Made by a program: the position numbers and the translations under genes
Shown here: in pieces, positions 19,843-28,467 of the stretch
How the letters are laid out: the number at the start of each line of letters is the position of its first letter
Numbering within the stretch: the stretch's first letter is position 1
Notes under the pieces: model-generated
Database searches by the model: none
Seen by the model: the letters and a program-made list of their open reading frames with translations, nothing else
Told to the model about the DNA's origin: nothing
Source of the DNA: an uncultured Bacteroidota bacterium
GTDB lineage: Bacteria; Bacteroidota; Bacteroidia; Flavobacteriales; BACL11
Assembly (NCBI GenBank): GCA_902587125.1
Contig: CACIJW010000007.1
Coordinates: 1 to 64,000 of the forward strand
DNA length: 64,000 nt
Reading direction: 5' to 3'

Positions 19843-21836
19843 TTTTTAATCATATTTAAAAAATCATCAATACCGATTATTGGTATATTCAAAGACAATG
19901 CTTTTTCTTTTTTTGATGGCCCCATGCTATCTCCAGACAATACAAAAGATGTTTTTTTTGAAATAGATGATAGTGACTCCCCACCATTTTCTTTAATAAT
20001 ATGTTTTAAATCCTCTCTAGAATAATCAGTAAATACGCCACTTACTACTATTTTTTTTCCACTGAGCAAGCTAGAAACTTGAATATTTTTTGTTTCATTT
20101 ATTTCAAATTGAATCCCATGATATTTTAATTTATTTACAATTTCAATATTTCTAGGCTCTTTAAAAAAATCAAAAATAGATATCGCAGTCGTTTCTGCAA
20201 TTTCATCCATCTCAACCAAAGTTTCAATATCAGCACCAATCAAATTTTCAATATTTTTAAAACAATTAGCTAACTTCTTGGACATTGTTTGTCCAACATG
20301 TCTTATTCCTAATGAAAAGAGAACCTTGTCAAAAGTTATTTTTTTTGATTCATTAATACCGTTAATTATGTTTTCAGCCCATTTCCTACCCTCTTTTTTG
20401 AACGGCAACAACTGATCTATTTTTAAATCGTACAAATCTGAAATATTTGAAACTAAATTATTATCAAAAAATAAATCAATTGTTTTCTTGCCTATTGAAT
20501 CAATATTCATTGCATTTCTGCTTATATAATGTTCAATAGCTCCTTTTATTTGAGGTCCACAATTATATCTATTAAGACAATAATGTTTGGCATCTCCTAT
20601 TTTTCTTTGTAGGACAGAACCACATGCAGGACAATTTTTAATAAAATTAAATGTATTTGAAAATAAGTCATTTCTTGAGTCAATTACTCTAACAACTTTA
20701 GGAATAATCTCACCTCCTTTCTCAATAATAACGTTAGAACCTATTTGAACTCCTAACTTAATTATTTGATCGTAATTGTGAAGTGATGCTCTTTTAATGA
20801 TAGTGCCCGATAATTTAACTGGCTTTAAGTTTGCTACAGGAGTTATAGCTCCTGTTCTACCAACTTGATAATCAATATTGGTAACAATTGTATTTGCTTG
20901 TTCAGCCTGAAATTTGTAGGCAATTGCCCATCTTGGACTTTTAGCTGTATTACCTAATTCATTTTGAAGATTAATATTGTCAACCTTTACAACTACACCA
21001 TCAATTTCAAATGGCAAAGTATCTCTAACTTGATTTAAATCTTTAATGTATTTTATTACATCTTCAATTGAGCTAAATTTTTTGGAATAAGAAGAAGTAT
21101 TAAATCCCCATGACTTAGCATATTCAAGATTTTCTATATGGCTTTCACTTGGAAGATCATTTCCTAACAAAGAAAATAAGAAACAATCTAGAGGGCGTTC
21201 AGCAACCTCAGATACATCTAAAATTTTAATACTTCCTGATGCAGTATTCCTTGGATTGGAAAAAAGTTCCTTTCCTTCTTTTTCTCTTTTAAGATTTAAT
21301 TCTAAGAAAGAAGATTTTGAAATAAAAATTTCACCCCTAATCTCAAACAAATTTGGAAAATTTCCAAAAATCTTTCTTGGGATGCTTTTAATAGTTTTTA
21401 TGTTTTCAATGACATTATCTCCATTTATTCCATCTCCCCTTGTTAATGCTCTTATTAAAACTCCATTTTCATATTTTAGACTAATTGATACTCCATCAAA
21501 CTTAAGTTCACATACATACTCAATATTTTTGTCTGTTAACTTTTTAATTCTTTTTTCAAAGTCAAAAAGTTCTTCATTAGAATATGTATTAGACAATGAC
21601 AACATTGGATAATCATGATTCATTGATTCAAAAGAATTCATCAATTGTCCCCCAACATTTTGAGTGGGAGAATTAACATCAAATAGCTGAGGATATTTAG
21701 ACTCTAACTCAGTAAGCTCATCTATTAACTTATCATATTCAAAATCAGAAATAGCAGGTTTGTCAAGAACATAATATTTATGGTTATGTTCTTCAATTAA
21801 TTTTCTGAGGCTATTAATTTGTTCTCTTATATCCAA
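19839..21836 (-). CDS. ligA: NAD-dependent DNA ligase
   Basis: 665 residues, full length. It seals nicks in replication and repair using NAD+. The adenylated lysine is K112 in ELKFDG. The NTase domain is followed by an OB fold (GRTGAITPVANLKPV), a four-cysteine zinc finger (CPAC and CLNRYNC, near 405-430), helix-hairpin-helix repeats (FSLGIRHVGQTMSKKL), and a C-terminal BRCT domain (SLLSGKKIVVSGVF onward). It starts 2 bases after the preceding gene and overlaps the next by 4. Confidence 0.97.
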   Translation of the reverse strand: MDIREQINSLRKLIEEHNHKYYVLDKPAISDFEYDKLIDELTELESKYPQLFDVNSPTQNVGGQLMNSFESMNHDYPMLSLSNTYSNEELFDFEKRIKKLTDKNIEYVCELKFDGVSISLKYENGVLIRALTRGDGINGDNVIENIKTIKSIPRKIFGNFPNLFEIRGEIFISKSSFLELNLKREKEGKELFSNPRNTASGSIKILDVSEVAERPLDCFLFSLLGNDLPSESHIENLEYAKSWGFNTSSYSKKFSSIEDVIKYIKDLNQVRDTLPFEIDGVVVKVDNINLQNELGNTAKSPRWAIAYKFQAEQANTIVTNIDYQVGRTGAITPVANLKPVKLSGTIIKRASLHNYDQIIKLGVQIGSNVIIEKGGEIIPKVVRVIDSRNDLFSNTFNFIKNCPACGSVLQRKIGDAKHYCLNRYNCGPQIKGAIEHYISRNAMNIDSIGKKTIDLFFDNNLVSNISDLYDLKIDQLLPFKKEGRKWAENIINGINESKKITFDKVLFSLGIRHVGQTMSKKLANCFKNIENLIGADIETLVEMDEIAETTAISIFDFFKEPRNIEIVNKLKYHGIQFEINETKNIQVSSLLSGKKIVVSGVFTDYSREDLKHIIKENGGESLSSISKKTSFVLSGDSMGPSKKEKALSLNIPIIGIDDFLNMIKK

Positions 21837-21838
21837 TT

Positions 21839-22294
21839 TTAATAATTGTATGGTAGATGAGAGTCATGAAGAACAATCTTTAATTTTTTTTCATCATCAA
21901 GAATATAAACAAAAGAAAATTCAACCTTTAACTCTTGACCACTAGAATCTTTGAAATAATAGTTTCCCATTGCATAAGCCATATTGTTTATTATTCTAAT
22001 TCCTTTGTTTTCCCATCGAACATTGTTCCAACATTTTAATGCAAAGCCTTTGTCCTCAGAATAAAGTTCATTATTGCCGATAAAATAAGAAAGAGCTGAT
22101 TCAAAATTAGTTCTAAATTGAGTTTCGCTTGCCAATGTTGGTTTGAATAGTAAAGGCTTAGTAAAATCATAAAAATTTTTCACGAATTCTTTGGCAGTTT
22201 TAGCATAGTCTTTTTTGCTTGAAAAGTCTTCACCAATTTTAATAACTCCCTTACCCCACTGTTCTTGAAAGCTAATTATGTCTTTTTCTGTCAT
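21839..22294 (-). CDS. Iota-class carbonic anhydrase-like protein (COG4337 / CaMKII association-domain fold)
   Basis: 151 residues, no signal peptide, so probably cytoplasmic. The blocks WGKGVIKIG (13-21), LLFKPTLAS (48-56), FRTNFESALSYFIG (60-73), GFALKCWNNVRWEN (83-96), AYAMGNYYF (106-114) and HDSHLPY (143-149) match what I recall of the bacterial and algal family that includes iota carbonic anhydrases, which reversibly hydrate CO2. That family normally ends with HHSSLP; here it is HDSHLP, keeping the first His and the first Ser. Activity is therefore inferred, and a non-catalytic NTF2-like relative is possible. It lies between prmC (24-base gap) and ligA (2 bases). Confidence 0.68.
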   Translation of the reverse strand: MTEKDIISFQEQWGKGVIKIGEDFSSKKDYAKTAKEFVKNFYDFTKPLLFKPTLASETQFRTNFESALSYFIGNNELYSEDKGFALKCWNNVRWENKGIRIINNMAYAMGNYYFKDSSGQELKVEFSFVYILDDEKKLKIVLHDSHLPYNY

Positions 22295-22318
22295 TAAGAA
22301 ATCTTTTAGCTAATTTAA

Positions 22319-23152
22319 CTAATTCAGTACTGCTTTAAGCATTCTATTTCTATTGTTTAAATCTTTTTTTAACTCAATATTAACAAATTTATTTTTTTTT
22401 AAAACCTCTATTGTTTCCTCACAAAAATTGGGATTAATTTCCAAAAACAACATACCTCCTTTTTTTAAATTATTTAGTGAAAAAAATGATATTGTTTTGT
22501 AAAAAAAAGTTGGATCATCATTTTCGACGAAAATTGCTGATTTAGGCTCATTCAATAAAACATTATTATGCATGTAAATTGATTCATCTTTAGTTACATA
22601 TGGCGGATTACTTACAATTAAATCAAATTTTTTATTGGGTTCGTAACTATTAATATCAGCCACAAAAAAATCAATATGAACTTCATTCTTTATGGCATTA
22701 TTTTTTGCAATTTCAATTGCTGAGGCACTTATATCAATAGCTGTAAATGAAGTTTTTTTATACTTTGATATTGCTATTGGTATACAACCACTACCAGTAC
22801 CAATATCTAAAGCTAGATTAAAATCATGTTTTTTAATCCATTCAACTAACTCTTCAGTCTCTTGCCTCGGAATCAAAACATTCTTATCAACATAAAAAGT
22901 TAAACCATTAAATACACACTTGTTTAATATATATTCGATTGGAACATTTTTTTTTAGTTTTTTTACGATTTCTACAATTAATAAGTAATCTTTTTCTGCT
23001 AATGTTTTTTGTTTGTTGATTATAAATTCAGCATAGTTTAATTTCAGAACTTCTTTAACTATTATTCGCAAAAGAGAATCAATTTCTCTTGAATTATAAA
23101 TTTCTAATAATTCATCAAAAAAATAATCTGAAATTTGACCAATCAATAACAC
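22319..23152 (-). CDS. prmC: Peptide chain release factor N5-glutamine methyltransferase
   Basis: 277 residues. It methylates the GGQ glutamine of release factors RF1 and RF2. SAM motif I DIGTGSGCI is at 116-124 and the amide-methyltransferase motif NPPY at 182-185; the N-terminal helical domain includes VPIEYILN. The start is a GTG at 23152. No closer ATG exists, and a TAnnTTTG box ends 4 bases upstream, which supports this start. First gene of the twelve-gene minus-strand run; divergent from ribD with a 33-base gap. Confidence 0.93.
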   Translation of the reverse strand: MLLIGQISDYFFDELLEIYNSREIDSLLRIIVKEVLKLNYAEFIINKQKTLAEKDYLLIVEIVKKLKKNVPIEYILNKCVFNGLTFYVDKNVLIPRQETEELVEWIKKHDFNLALDIGTGSGCIPIAISKYKKTSFTAIDISASAIEIAKNNAIKNEVHIDFFVADINSYEPNKKFDLIVSNPPYVTKDESIYMHNNVLLNEPKSAIFVENDDPTFFYKTISFFSLNNLKKGGMLFLEINPNFCEETIEVLKKNKFVNIELKKDLNNRNRMLKAVLN

Positions 23153-23181
23153 TTGGCAAATTTATAAAAACGGTATTTTTG
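23153..23181 (+). promoter_or_regulatory. ribD promoter, -7 box 4 bases from start codon
   Basis: TTG (23153-23155), an 18-base spacer, and TATTTTTG (23174-23181) give a complete -33/-7 promoter. The -7 box is followed by AATT and the GTG start of ribD. There is no room for a leader, which argues against an FMN riboswitch on this gene. Confidence 0.65.
23157..23164 (-). promoter_or_regulatory. -7 box of prmC, 4 bases from start codon
   Basis: On the minus strand the sequence is TAAATTTG, then CCAA, then the GTG start. This exact TAnnTTTG match implies transcription starting at or next to the start codon. It lies back-to-back with the ribD box (23174-23181) in the same 33-base gap. A -33 TTG is not evident. 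Confidence 0.6.
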
Positions 23182-23185
23182 AATT

Positions 23186-24211
23186 GTGAAAAATCATGAA
23201 TTTTATATGAGAAGATGTTTGGAGCTAGCATCAAAAGGCAAAGGGTCTGTTAATCCAAACCCCCTTGTTGGATGTGTAATTGTACATGATTCAAAAATAA
23301 TATCTGAAGGCTTTCATGAAAGATTTGGAGGATCGCATGCAGAAGTTAATGCTATCACAAAAGTTAATAATAAAAAAACTCTCAAAGATTCCACATTATA
23401 TGTTAATCTTGAGCCATGTTGCCATCATGGAAAAACTCCACCCTGTACAGATCTTATTATCAGCTCTGGGATCCAAAATGTTGTTATAGGCTCAAAAGAT
23501 CCTAATTCAAAAGTTAATGGAAAAGGAATCAAAAGATTACAAGCAAACAATATTAAAGTTACTTATGATATCTTAGTAAAAGAGTGTATTGAACTAAATT
23601 ATCTATTCTATTTTTTTCATTCAAATACAAGACCATTTATTACTTTAAAATGGGCTGAAAGTAAAGATGGCTTTACTGCACCCCATAATCAAAACCAAAA
23701 ATTTTGGATGACAAATGAAAAAAGTAAAAAAATTGCACATCAGATCAGATCAGAAAGAAATATAATTTTAGTAGGAAACAAAACAGTTATAAAGGATAAC
23801 CCTTTTCTTACTGATAGATACTACAATAACAATCCAATCAGAGCATTGATTGATTTGAATCTAAAAGTGGATCTCAATCATAACATTTTTAATAGTGATA
23901 CAAAAACTTATATTTTTAATCTTGTCAAAAACGAAATAAATGACTCAAATATTTTTGTCAAAATCTCAAAAGAAAATACAATTCGGGATATTATAAAATT
24001 TTGCTATGATAATAATTACCACTCTTTACTTGTCGAAGGGGGGGCATATACTCACAATGAATTCATTAAAATTGGATTGTGGGACGAAATAGTAATTTTT
24101 AAAACCAATAAAATTTTAAATACTGGTACAAAAGCACCTAATTTTTCAGGTAGGATTATCGAAGAGAAACAATTAAATGATAACATCAAATTTAAAATAA
24201 AACCTGATTAA
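23186..24211 (+). CDS. ribD: Bifunctional riboflavin biosynthesis deaminase/reductase RibD
   Basis: 341 residues. The N-terminal deaminase domain has HAE (51-53) and the zinc cysteines C78 and C87 in PCCHHGKTPPC; the C-terminal reductase domain (from about 150: FITLKWAESKDG) carries LLVEGGAY. It converts the GTP-derived pyrimidine into the ribitylamino precursor of riboflavin. The start is GTG; the internal ATG (residue 8) would cut the conserved EFYMRRCLELA block. It shares one base with the next gene (TAATG), so they are coupled. Confidence 0.95.
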   Translation: MKNHEFYMRRCLELASKGKGSVNPNPLVGCVIVHDSKIISEGFHERFGGSHAEVNAITKVNNKKTLKDSTLYVNLEPCCHHGKTPPCTDLIISSGIQNVVIGSKDPNSKVNGKGIKRLQANNIKVTYDILVKECIELNYLFYFFHSNTRPFITLKWAESKDGFTAPHNQNQKFWMTNEKSKKIAHQIRSERNIILVGNKTVIKDNPFLTDRYYNNNPIRALIDLNLKVDLNHNIFNSDTKTYIFNLVKNEINDSNIFVKISKENTIRDIIKFCYDNNYHSLLVEGGAYTHNEFIKIGLWDEIVIFKTNKILNTGTKAPNFSGRIIEEKQLNDNIKFKIKPD

Positions 24212-25038
24212 TGCTGTACTTAACAATTTCGATTTTCTTTGTAGTGTCATTATTTCTTTTTTTTAAAGAGTTCAAAAGGTTTGAGATTTCAAATCATCAA
24301 GCAATCACCATAAATTATTTAGTCTCATTCTTAGTTTCATTTATTTTAATTCCAGATAAACAAATTATAAGTCTTGAACTAATCAACTCTTGGATTTTAC
24401 CAACAATTTTTTTAGGCAGCATGTTCTTTGTAATGTTTAATGTAATGGGAGTTGCAACTCAAAAACTTGGACTTCCTGCTGTGTCTGTAGCTGGTAAAAT
24501 GTCATTAATTATACCAGTAATTTCGTCTTATTTATTTTTAGATGGAAATTTAGAGTTTATTGGCTGGATCGGTATTCTCATTGGAATAGTATCAATATTT
24601 TTAACTCTTTACACAGATAACTTTAAGATTTCAAAGCTTGCCATAATCCTTTTTTTTGGCTCAGGACTTTTAGATTCACTTCTAGCCTATATTGAGAACA
24701 AATTACTTTTTGGACAAAACTTTGAAATATTTACTAGTGTTGTTTTTTTCACAGCATTCAGTTCTGGAATAATATATCTAAAAATAAATAAAACTAAATG
24801 GTGTAAAAAAAGTATTATCGGAGGTGCTTTACTGGGAATATTTAATTATTTCTCACTTTATTTTGTACTAATTACTTTTAGAGATATAGGTAGCATAATT
24901 ACTTTTCCAATTTTAAACATAAGTGTAGTTTTAATTACTTCAATCATTGGATGGATTTATTATAAAGAAAAGTATAGAAGTATTAATTTTTATGGTGTTA
25001 TCTTGGCCTGCATATCTATTTATCTAATTTCAAATTAA
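24211..25038 (+). CDS. EamA/DMT-family inner membrane transporter
   Basis: 275 residues, almost entirely hydrophobic helices (about nine or ten), as in the drug/metabolite transporter superfamily. A second EamA half ends with IGWIYYKEKYRSINFYGVI, typical of the final repeat. Substrate cannot be read from sequence; being coupled to ribD (one shared base) hints at nothing more than co-expression. It abuts the next gene with no gap. Confidence 0.82.
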   Translation: MLYLTISIFFVVSLFLFFKEFKRFEISNHQAITINYLVSFLVSFILIPDKQIISLELINSWILPTIFLGSMFFVMFNVMGVATQKLGLPAVSVAGKMSLIIPVISSYLFLDGNLEFIGWIGILIGIVSIFLTLYTDNFKISKLAIILFFGSGLLDSLLAYIENKLLFGQNFEIFTSVVFFTAFSSGIIYLKINKTKWCKKSIIGGALLGIFNYFSLYFVLITFRDIGSIITFPILNISVVLITSIIGWIYYKEKYRSINFYGVILACISIYLISN

Positions 25039-25638
25039 ATGTTATTTAAAAATAATTATTGTGAAATTGTTGACGAAAATTTCAATTCATTGATCATTCA
25101 AAAAAGTAAATTTATTTCTTACGCGTTTAAAGTATATGACTTAAATCAAGTCAAAAGAAAATTAGATTTACTTAAAAAGAAACATAAAAAAGCTAATCAC
25201 CACTGCTATGCTTATGTTTTATCACTGGACTCATCAATACAAAAGAGCTCGGATGATGGAGAGCCAAGTTCTACTGCGGGTAAACCTATTCTAAATCAAA
25301 TTAAAATAAATGATTTAACAAATATTTTAATTGTAGTTATTAGATATTTTGGGGGAAAGAAATTAGGGATATCAGGGCTTATAGGCGCATATAAAACTTC
25401 ATCAAATGAATTAATAAAAAAATGTGCAATACAATCAAAAGAAATCATAGATATTTATGAAATTGAGTTCGAAGAAAGTAACAAGCATAATCTATTAAAT
25501 GCCATAAAAAAAAATAATTTTAAATATGAAAATTTAAATCAAAGAGCATGCAATATTCATGTTAAAAGATCTTATACTAAATCATTAGAAAATTTAAACA
25601 TATTTTTGACAAACAAAAAATATTTAAGTAGTGAGTGA
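25039..25638 (+). CDS. YigZ/IMPACT family protein
   Basis: 199 residues. The N-terminal UPF0029 domain shows KSKFISYAF, HHCYAYVL, SSDDGEPSSTAGKPIL and VIRYFGGKKLGISGLIGAY, the signature of the YigZ/IMPACT family; a short C-terminal domain follows. Eukaryotic IMPACT regulates translation; the bacterial role is not established. The ATG directly follows the EamA stop codon, and the 3' end overlaps the M42 peptidase start by 8 bases. Confidence 0.9.
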   Translation: MLFKNNYCEIVDENFNSLIIQKSKFISYAFKVYDLNQVKRKLDLLKKKHKKANHHCYAYVLSLDSSIQKSSDDGEPSSTAGKPILNQIKINDLTNILIVVIRYFGGKKLGISGLIGAYKTSSNELIKKCAIQSKEIIDIYEIEFEESNKHNLLNAIKKNNFKYENLNQRACNIHVKRSYTKSLENLNIFLTNKKYLSSE

Positions 25639-26548
25639 TTATAATCTTTTAAAAAAACTTTGTGAAATAAATGCAACTTCAGGAAGCGAACATAAACTAA
25701 CTTCCTTTTTAATCAATCATATTAAAAAAAACCAAAAAAATTGGAAACAAGTACCCAAAATTTATCATGGAGAAAATTTTCAAAATAATATCGTCTTATC
25801 TTTTGGAAAGCCTAAAACTGCAATTTTTGCTCACATTGATTCAATTGGCTATACAGTTTCTTACAATAATAACGTCGTTAAAATTGGTGGCTCTAAATTT
25901 GAAAATGATATCAGTTTAGTTGGAGAAGATTCACAAGGAAATATTGAGACAACTTTAAAAATTGAAAAAGAAAGAGCTTTTGTTAAGTACTCAAGAATTA
26001 TCGACAGGGGAACTCCTCTTTCATACAAAGTAGATTTCAAATTGAATAATGAATATGTACAGTCCGCATATTTAGATAATCGTTTGGGCGTTTACTCTGC
26101 ATTAAAAGTAGCAGAAAATTTAACAAACGGTGTTATAGTTTTTTCTACGTGGGAAGAACATGGAGGTGGTTCAGTATCATATCTTTCGAAATTTATCTTC
26201 GAGAAGCTTGGAATTAATAAAGCACTTATTTCAGATGTCACATGGGTTACAAAAGGCATTAAACACAATAAAGGTGTTGTAATATCATTGCGTGATAGTG
26301 CAATACCACGTAAAATTTTTCTTGATTCAGTTATTGAAATTGCTAAAAAACACAAAATAAAGTACCAATTAGAAGTTGAATCATCAGGTGGTAGTGATGG
26401 AAATGAAATTCAAAAAAGCCCCTTTCCTATTGACTGGTGTTTTATTGGAGCTGCTGAAGATAATGTGCATACTCCGATTGAAAAAGTTCATCTAAATGAC
26501 ATAGAGTCAATGATTGAATTTTACAAAGTTTTGATGAGAGAACTTTAA
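25631..26548 (+). CDS. M42-type metallo-aminopeptidase
   Basis: 305 residues. Candidate metal ligands appear in family order: H68 and D70 (AHID), D149 (LDNRLG), E175-E176 (WEEHGG, with the catalytic glutamate), D202 (SDVTW) and H280 (NVHTP). This fits the M42/M28 co-catalytic two-metal aminopeptidases that trim peptides in the cytoplasm; no signal peptide is present. The start is GTG inside the end of the YigZ-family gene, an 8-base overlap. It converges on and overlaps the propeller lipoprotein by 4 bases. Confidence 0.85.
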   Translation: MSDYNLLKKLCEINATSGSEHKLTSFLINHIKKNQKNWKQVPKIYHGENFQNNIVLSFGKPKTAIFAHIDSIGYTVSYNNNVVKIGGSKFENDISLVGEDSQGNIETTLKIEKERAFVKYSRIIDRGTPLSYKVDFKLNNEYVQSAYLDNRLGVYSALKVAENLTNGVIVFSTWEEHGGGSVSYLSKFIFEKLGINKALISDVTWVTKGIKHNKGVVISLRDSAIPRKIFLDSVIEIAKKHKIKYQLEVESSGGSDGNEIQKSPFPIDWCFIGAAEDNVHTPIEKVHLNDIESMIEFYKVLMREL

Positions 26549-27624
26549 TTTCCTCTAAAAATAAAATCAATTACATTACTTGAAAAAGTTATCGTATCAG
26601 TAATTGAATCAAGAAATGGATTATACTTATAAATCGAATTAGGGTTATTCAAATCATTTGAATATATCATTTCTGTATAAACAAAAGTTGTGTCAGTATC
26701 ATAATACTTTTCAACATTTAAGGCTATCTTGTTAGCTTGAAGATCTAAAATTTTAGAGTATGATAACGATGGGTAATAAATTCTGTAGATACCATCTGAT
26801 GCGGTAAAAAATAATGCTGAACCATTATAATTTTCAACTAGTGACTGAGCATTATATACATTGTTTAAGTTGACGCTAGAAATTACATAATGGTCCCAAG
26901 GATTAACAACATAAAAGGAAGACTCACTATCATTTGAATTATTATTTATATTGTAAATACCCTTACATAGAACTTTAAGTTGATCAGAAAAAACTGCTGA
27001 TGAAGGGTTGTCACCAACTATTACTTCACCTGAGAAGTCAGCGATCGAAACTAGACCGTCTTTGTAGTCGATTGAAACAATTGTAGTATCTTTTTTAGAT
27101 GATGTTTGACCACCTGAATTCAAAACGTAAGCTCTCCAAAATTTGTTAACTATAAAATTTGGTTTAGTACTGTCTCCTGTTTCAATTATTGTAGTTATAT
27201 CATTTGTTGTTAAGTCAATAACTTTAACCTTTGAATCACCTCTGTCTGTAACAAAAATTCTTCCATAATCAAGATACTGACAATCAGTTGGGTTGATTAA
27301 TCCATTAAAAGAATTTCCACTTATAGAGTTTTCAATAAATAAATTATTCAAGTTGACAATATCAATCTTATTTGAAGTAACATACATTTTGTTGGAAGTA
27401 ATTCTAATTTTTTTTGGGTTATTAAATGATAACCCTATTTGTGATGTTATATCAATTGGGTCATTTGAATTATTATTTAGAGGAGCGTAAAAAGATACAT
27501 TATTTTCACAAAGGATGTATAAACCATCACCGGGTCCAACTAAAGATGGCACCTCACTCTCCTCCTCAGTACTACAGGAAATAATTATTGATAAACAAAA
27601 AAAGCATGTAAGCCATTTATTCAT
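26545..27624 (-). CDS. Lipoprotein with predicted beta-propeller (YncE/DUF5074-like)
   Basis: 359 residues. Lipoprotein signal MNKWLTCFFCLSIIISC with the lipid-modified Cys about residue 17, then a low-complexity linker (STEEESE). The rest is short beta-rich repeats with blade-like patterns such as RIFVTDRGDSKVKVIDLTTN and AYVLNSGG, resembling YncE-type or DUF5074 surface propellers. Function is unknown; a surface or periplasmic location is inferred. It is 3 bases after the HMG-CoA lyase gene. Confidence 0.78.
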   Translation of the reverse strand: MNKWLTCFFCLSIIISCSTEEESEVPSLVGPGDGLYILCENNVSFYAPLNNNSNDPIDITSQIGLSFNNPKKIRITSNKMYVTSNKIDIVNLNNLFIENSISGNSFNGLINPTDCQYLDYGRIFVTDRGDSKVKVIDLTTNDITTIIETGDSTKPNFIVNKFWRAYVLNSGGQTSSKKDTTIVSIDYKDGLVSIADFSGEVIVGDNPSSAVFSDQLKVLCKGIYNINNNSNDSESSFYVVNPWDHYVISSVNLNNVYNAQSLVENYNGSALFFTASDGIYRIYYPSLSYSKILDLQANKIALNVEKYYDTDTTFVYTEMIYSNDLNNPNSIYKYNPFLDSITDTITFSSNVIDFIFRGN

Positions 27625-27627
27625 ATC

Positions 27628-28467
27628 TCAAAAATAATTAAAATTTTCTACTACTTCATTAAGTCTACTTAATGATAGATTATGCCCACGGCCATGATTT
27701 TCCAGAAATGATATTAATTTTTCAGTTGGTAAATTTCCAACTAAGTCATTATTTGCCATAGGACAACCACCAAACCCCTTAATCGTTGAATCAAATCTTC
27801 TACAACCACTTTTATATGCAGAACGTAGTATTGCATCGCAATTTGACAGAGACGTGTGAAAATGAGCTCCAAATTCGATATTAGGATAGCTGTTTGTTAA
27901 GTTGCTAAATAATTTTTCAATTAGATGAGGCGAAGAGACTCCTATTGTATCAGAGAGAGATATTGTTTTTATATCAAGTAAACTTAAATCATTACAGAAT
28001 TTTTCAACCATATCACTACTATAATGCTCTTTGTATGGGTTACCAAATGCCATGGATAAATAAACAACCAAATTTTTATCTTTTTTTTCAGCTATCTCTT
28101 TAATTCTACTCACTTCTTTCAGAGCCTCGACACAAGTCATTCCAGTATTTCTTAATTGAAATTCGTTTGATATGGACAATGGATAGCCTAAATATTCAAT
28201 TTTATCATATTCACATGCTTTATTTGCCCCTCTTGAATTAGCGATTATCGCCAACAATTTACTTTTAGTCTCGTTTAGATCTAATGCATCGATTACTTTC
28301 GAGGTATCTCTCATCTGTGGAACAGCTTTTTCTGAAACAAATGAACCAAAGTCTATTGTATCAAAGCCTATTTTCAAAAGTTTATTGATATAATGAATTT
28401 TTGTTTCAGTTGGAATAAATTTTTCTATCCCCTGCATAGCATCTCTTGGGCACTCAATTATTTTCAT
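27628..28467 (-). CDS. Hydroxymethylglutaryl-CoA lyase
   Basis: 279 residues from the ATG at 28467; a TTG two codons upstream (28473) is less likely. It is a TIM-barrel HMGL-like enzyme splitting HMG-CoA into acetyl-CoA and acetoacetate in leucine catabolism. It shows the substrate-binding arginine and metal aspartate (CPRDAMQG, R8/D9), the metal-binding HFH motif and the catalytic-cysteine loop GFGGCPMA. Short Bacteroidota-type version. It overlaps the pyrD stop by 14 bases; other leucine-degradation genes are not nearby. Confidence 0.9.
   Translation of the reverse strand: MKIIECPRDAMQGIEKFIPTETKIHYINKLLKIGFDTIDFGSFVSEKAVPQMRDTSKVIDALDLNETKSKLLAIIANSRGANKACEYDKIEYLGYPLSISNEFQLRNTGMTCVEALKEVSRIKEIAEKKDKNLVVYLSMAFGNPYKEHYSSDMVEKFCNDLSLLDIKTISLSDTIGVSSPHLIEKLFSNLTNSYPNIEFGAHFHTSLSNCDAILRSAYKSGCRRFDSTIKGFGGCPMANNDLVGNLPTEKLISFLENHGRGHNLSLSRLNEVVENFNYF

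Noticed and set aside
23153-23185. FMN riboswitch upstream of ribD
   Set aside because: Only 33 bases are available and the promoter box ends 4 bases before the start, so no structured leader can exist.
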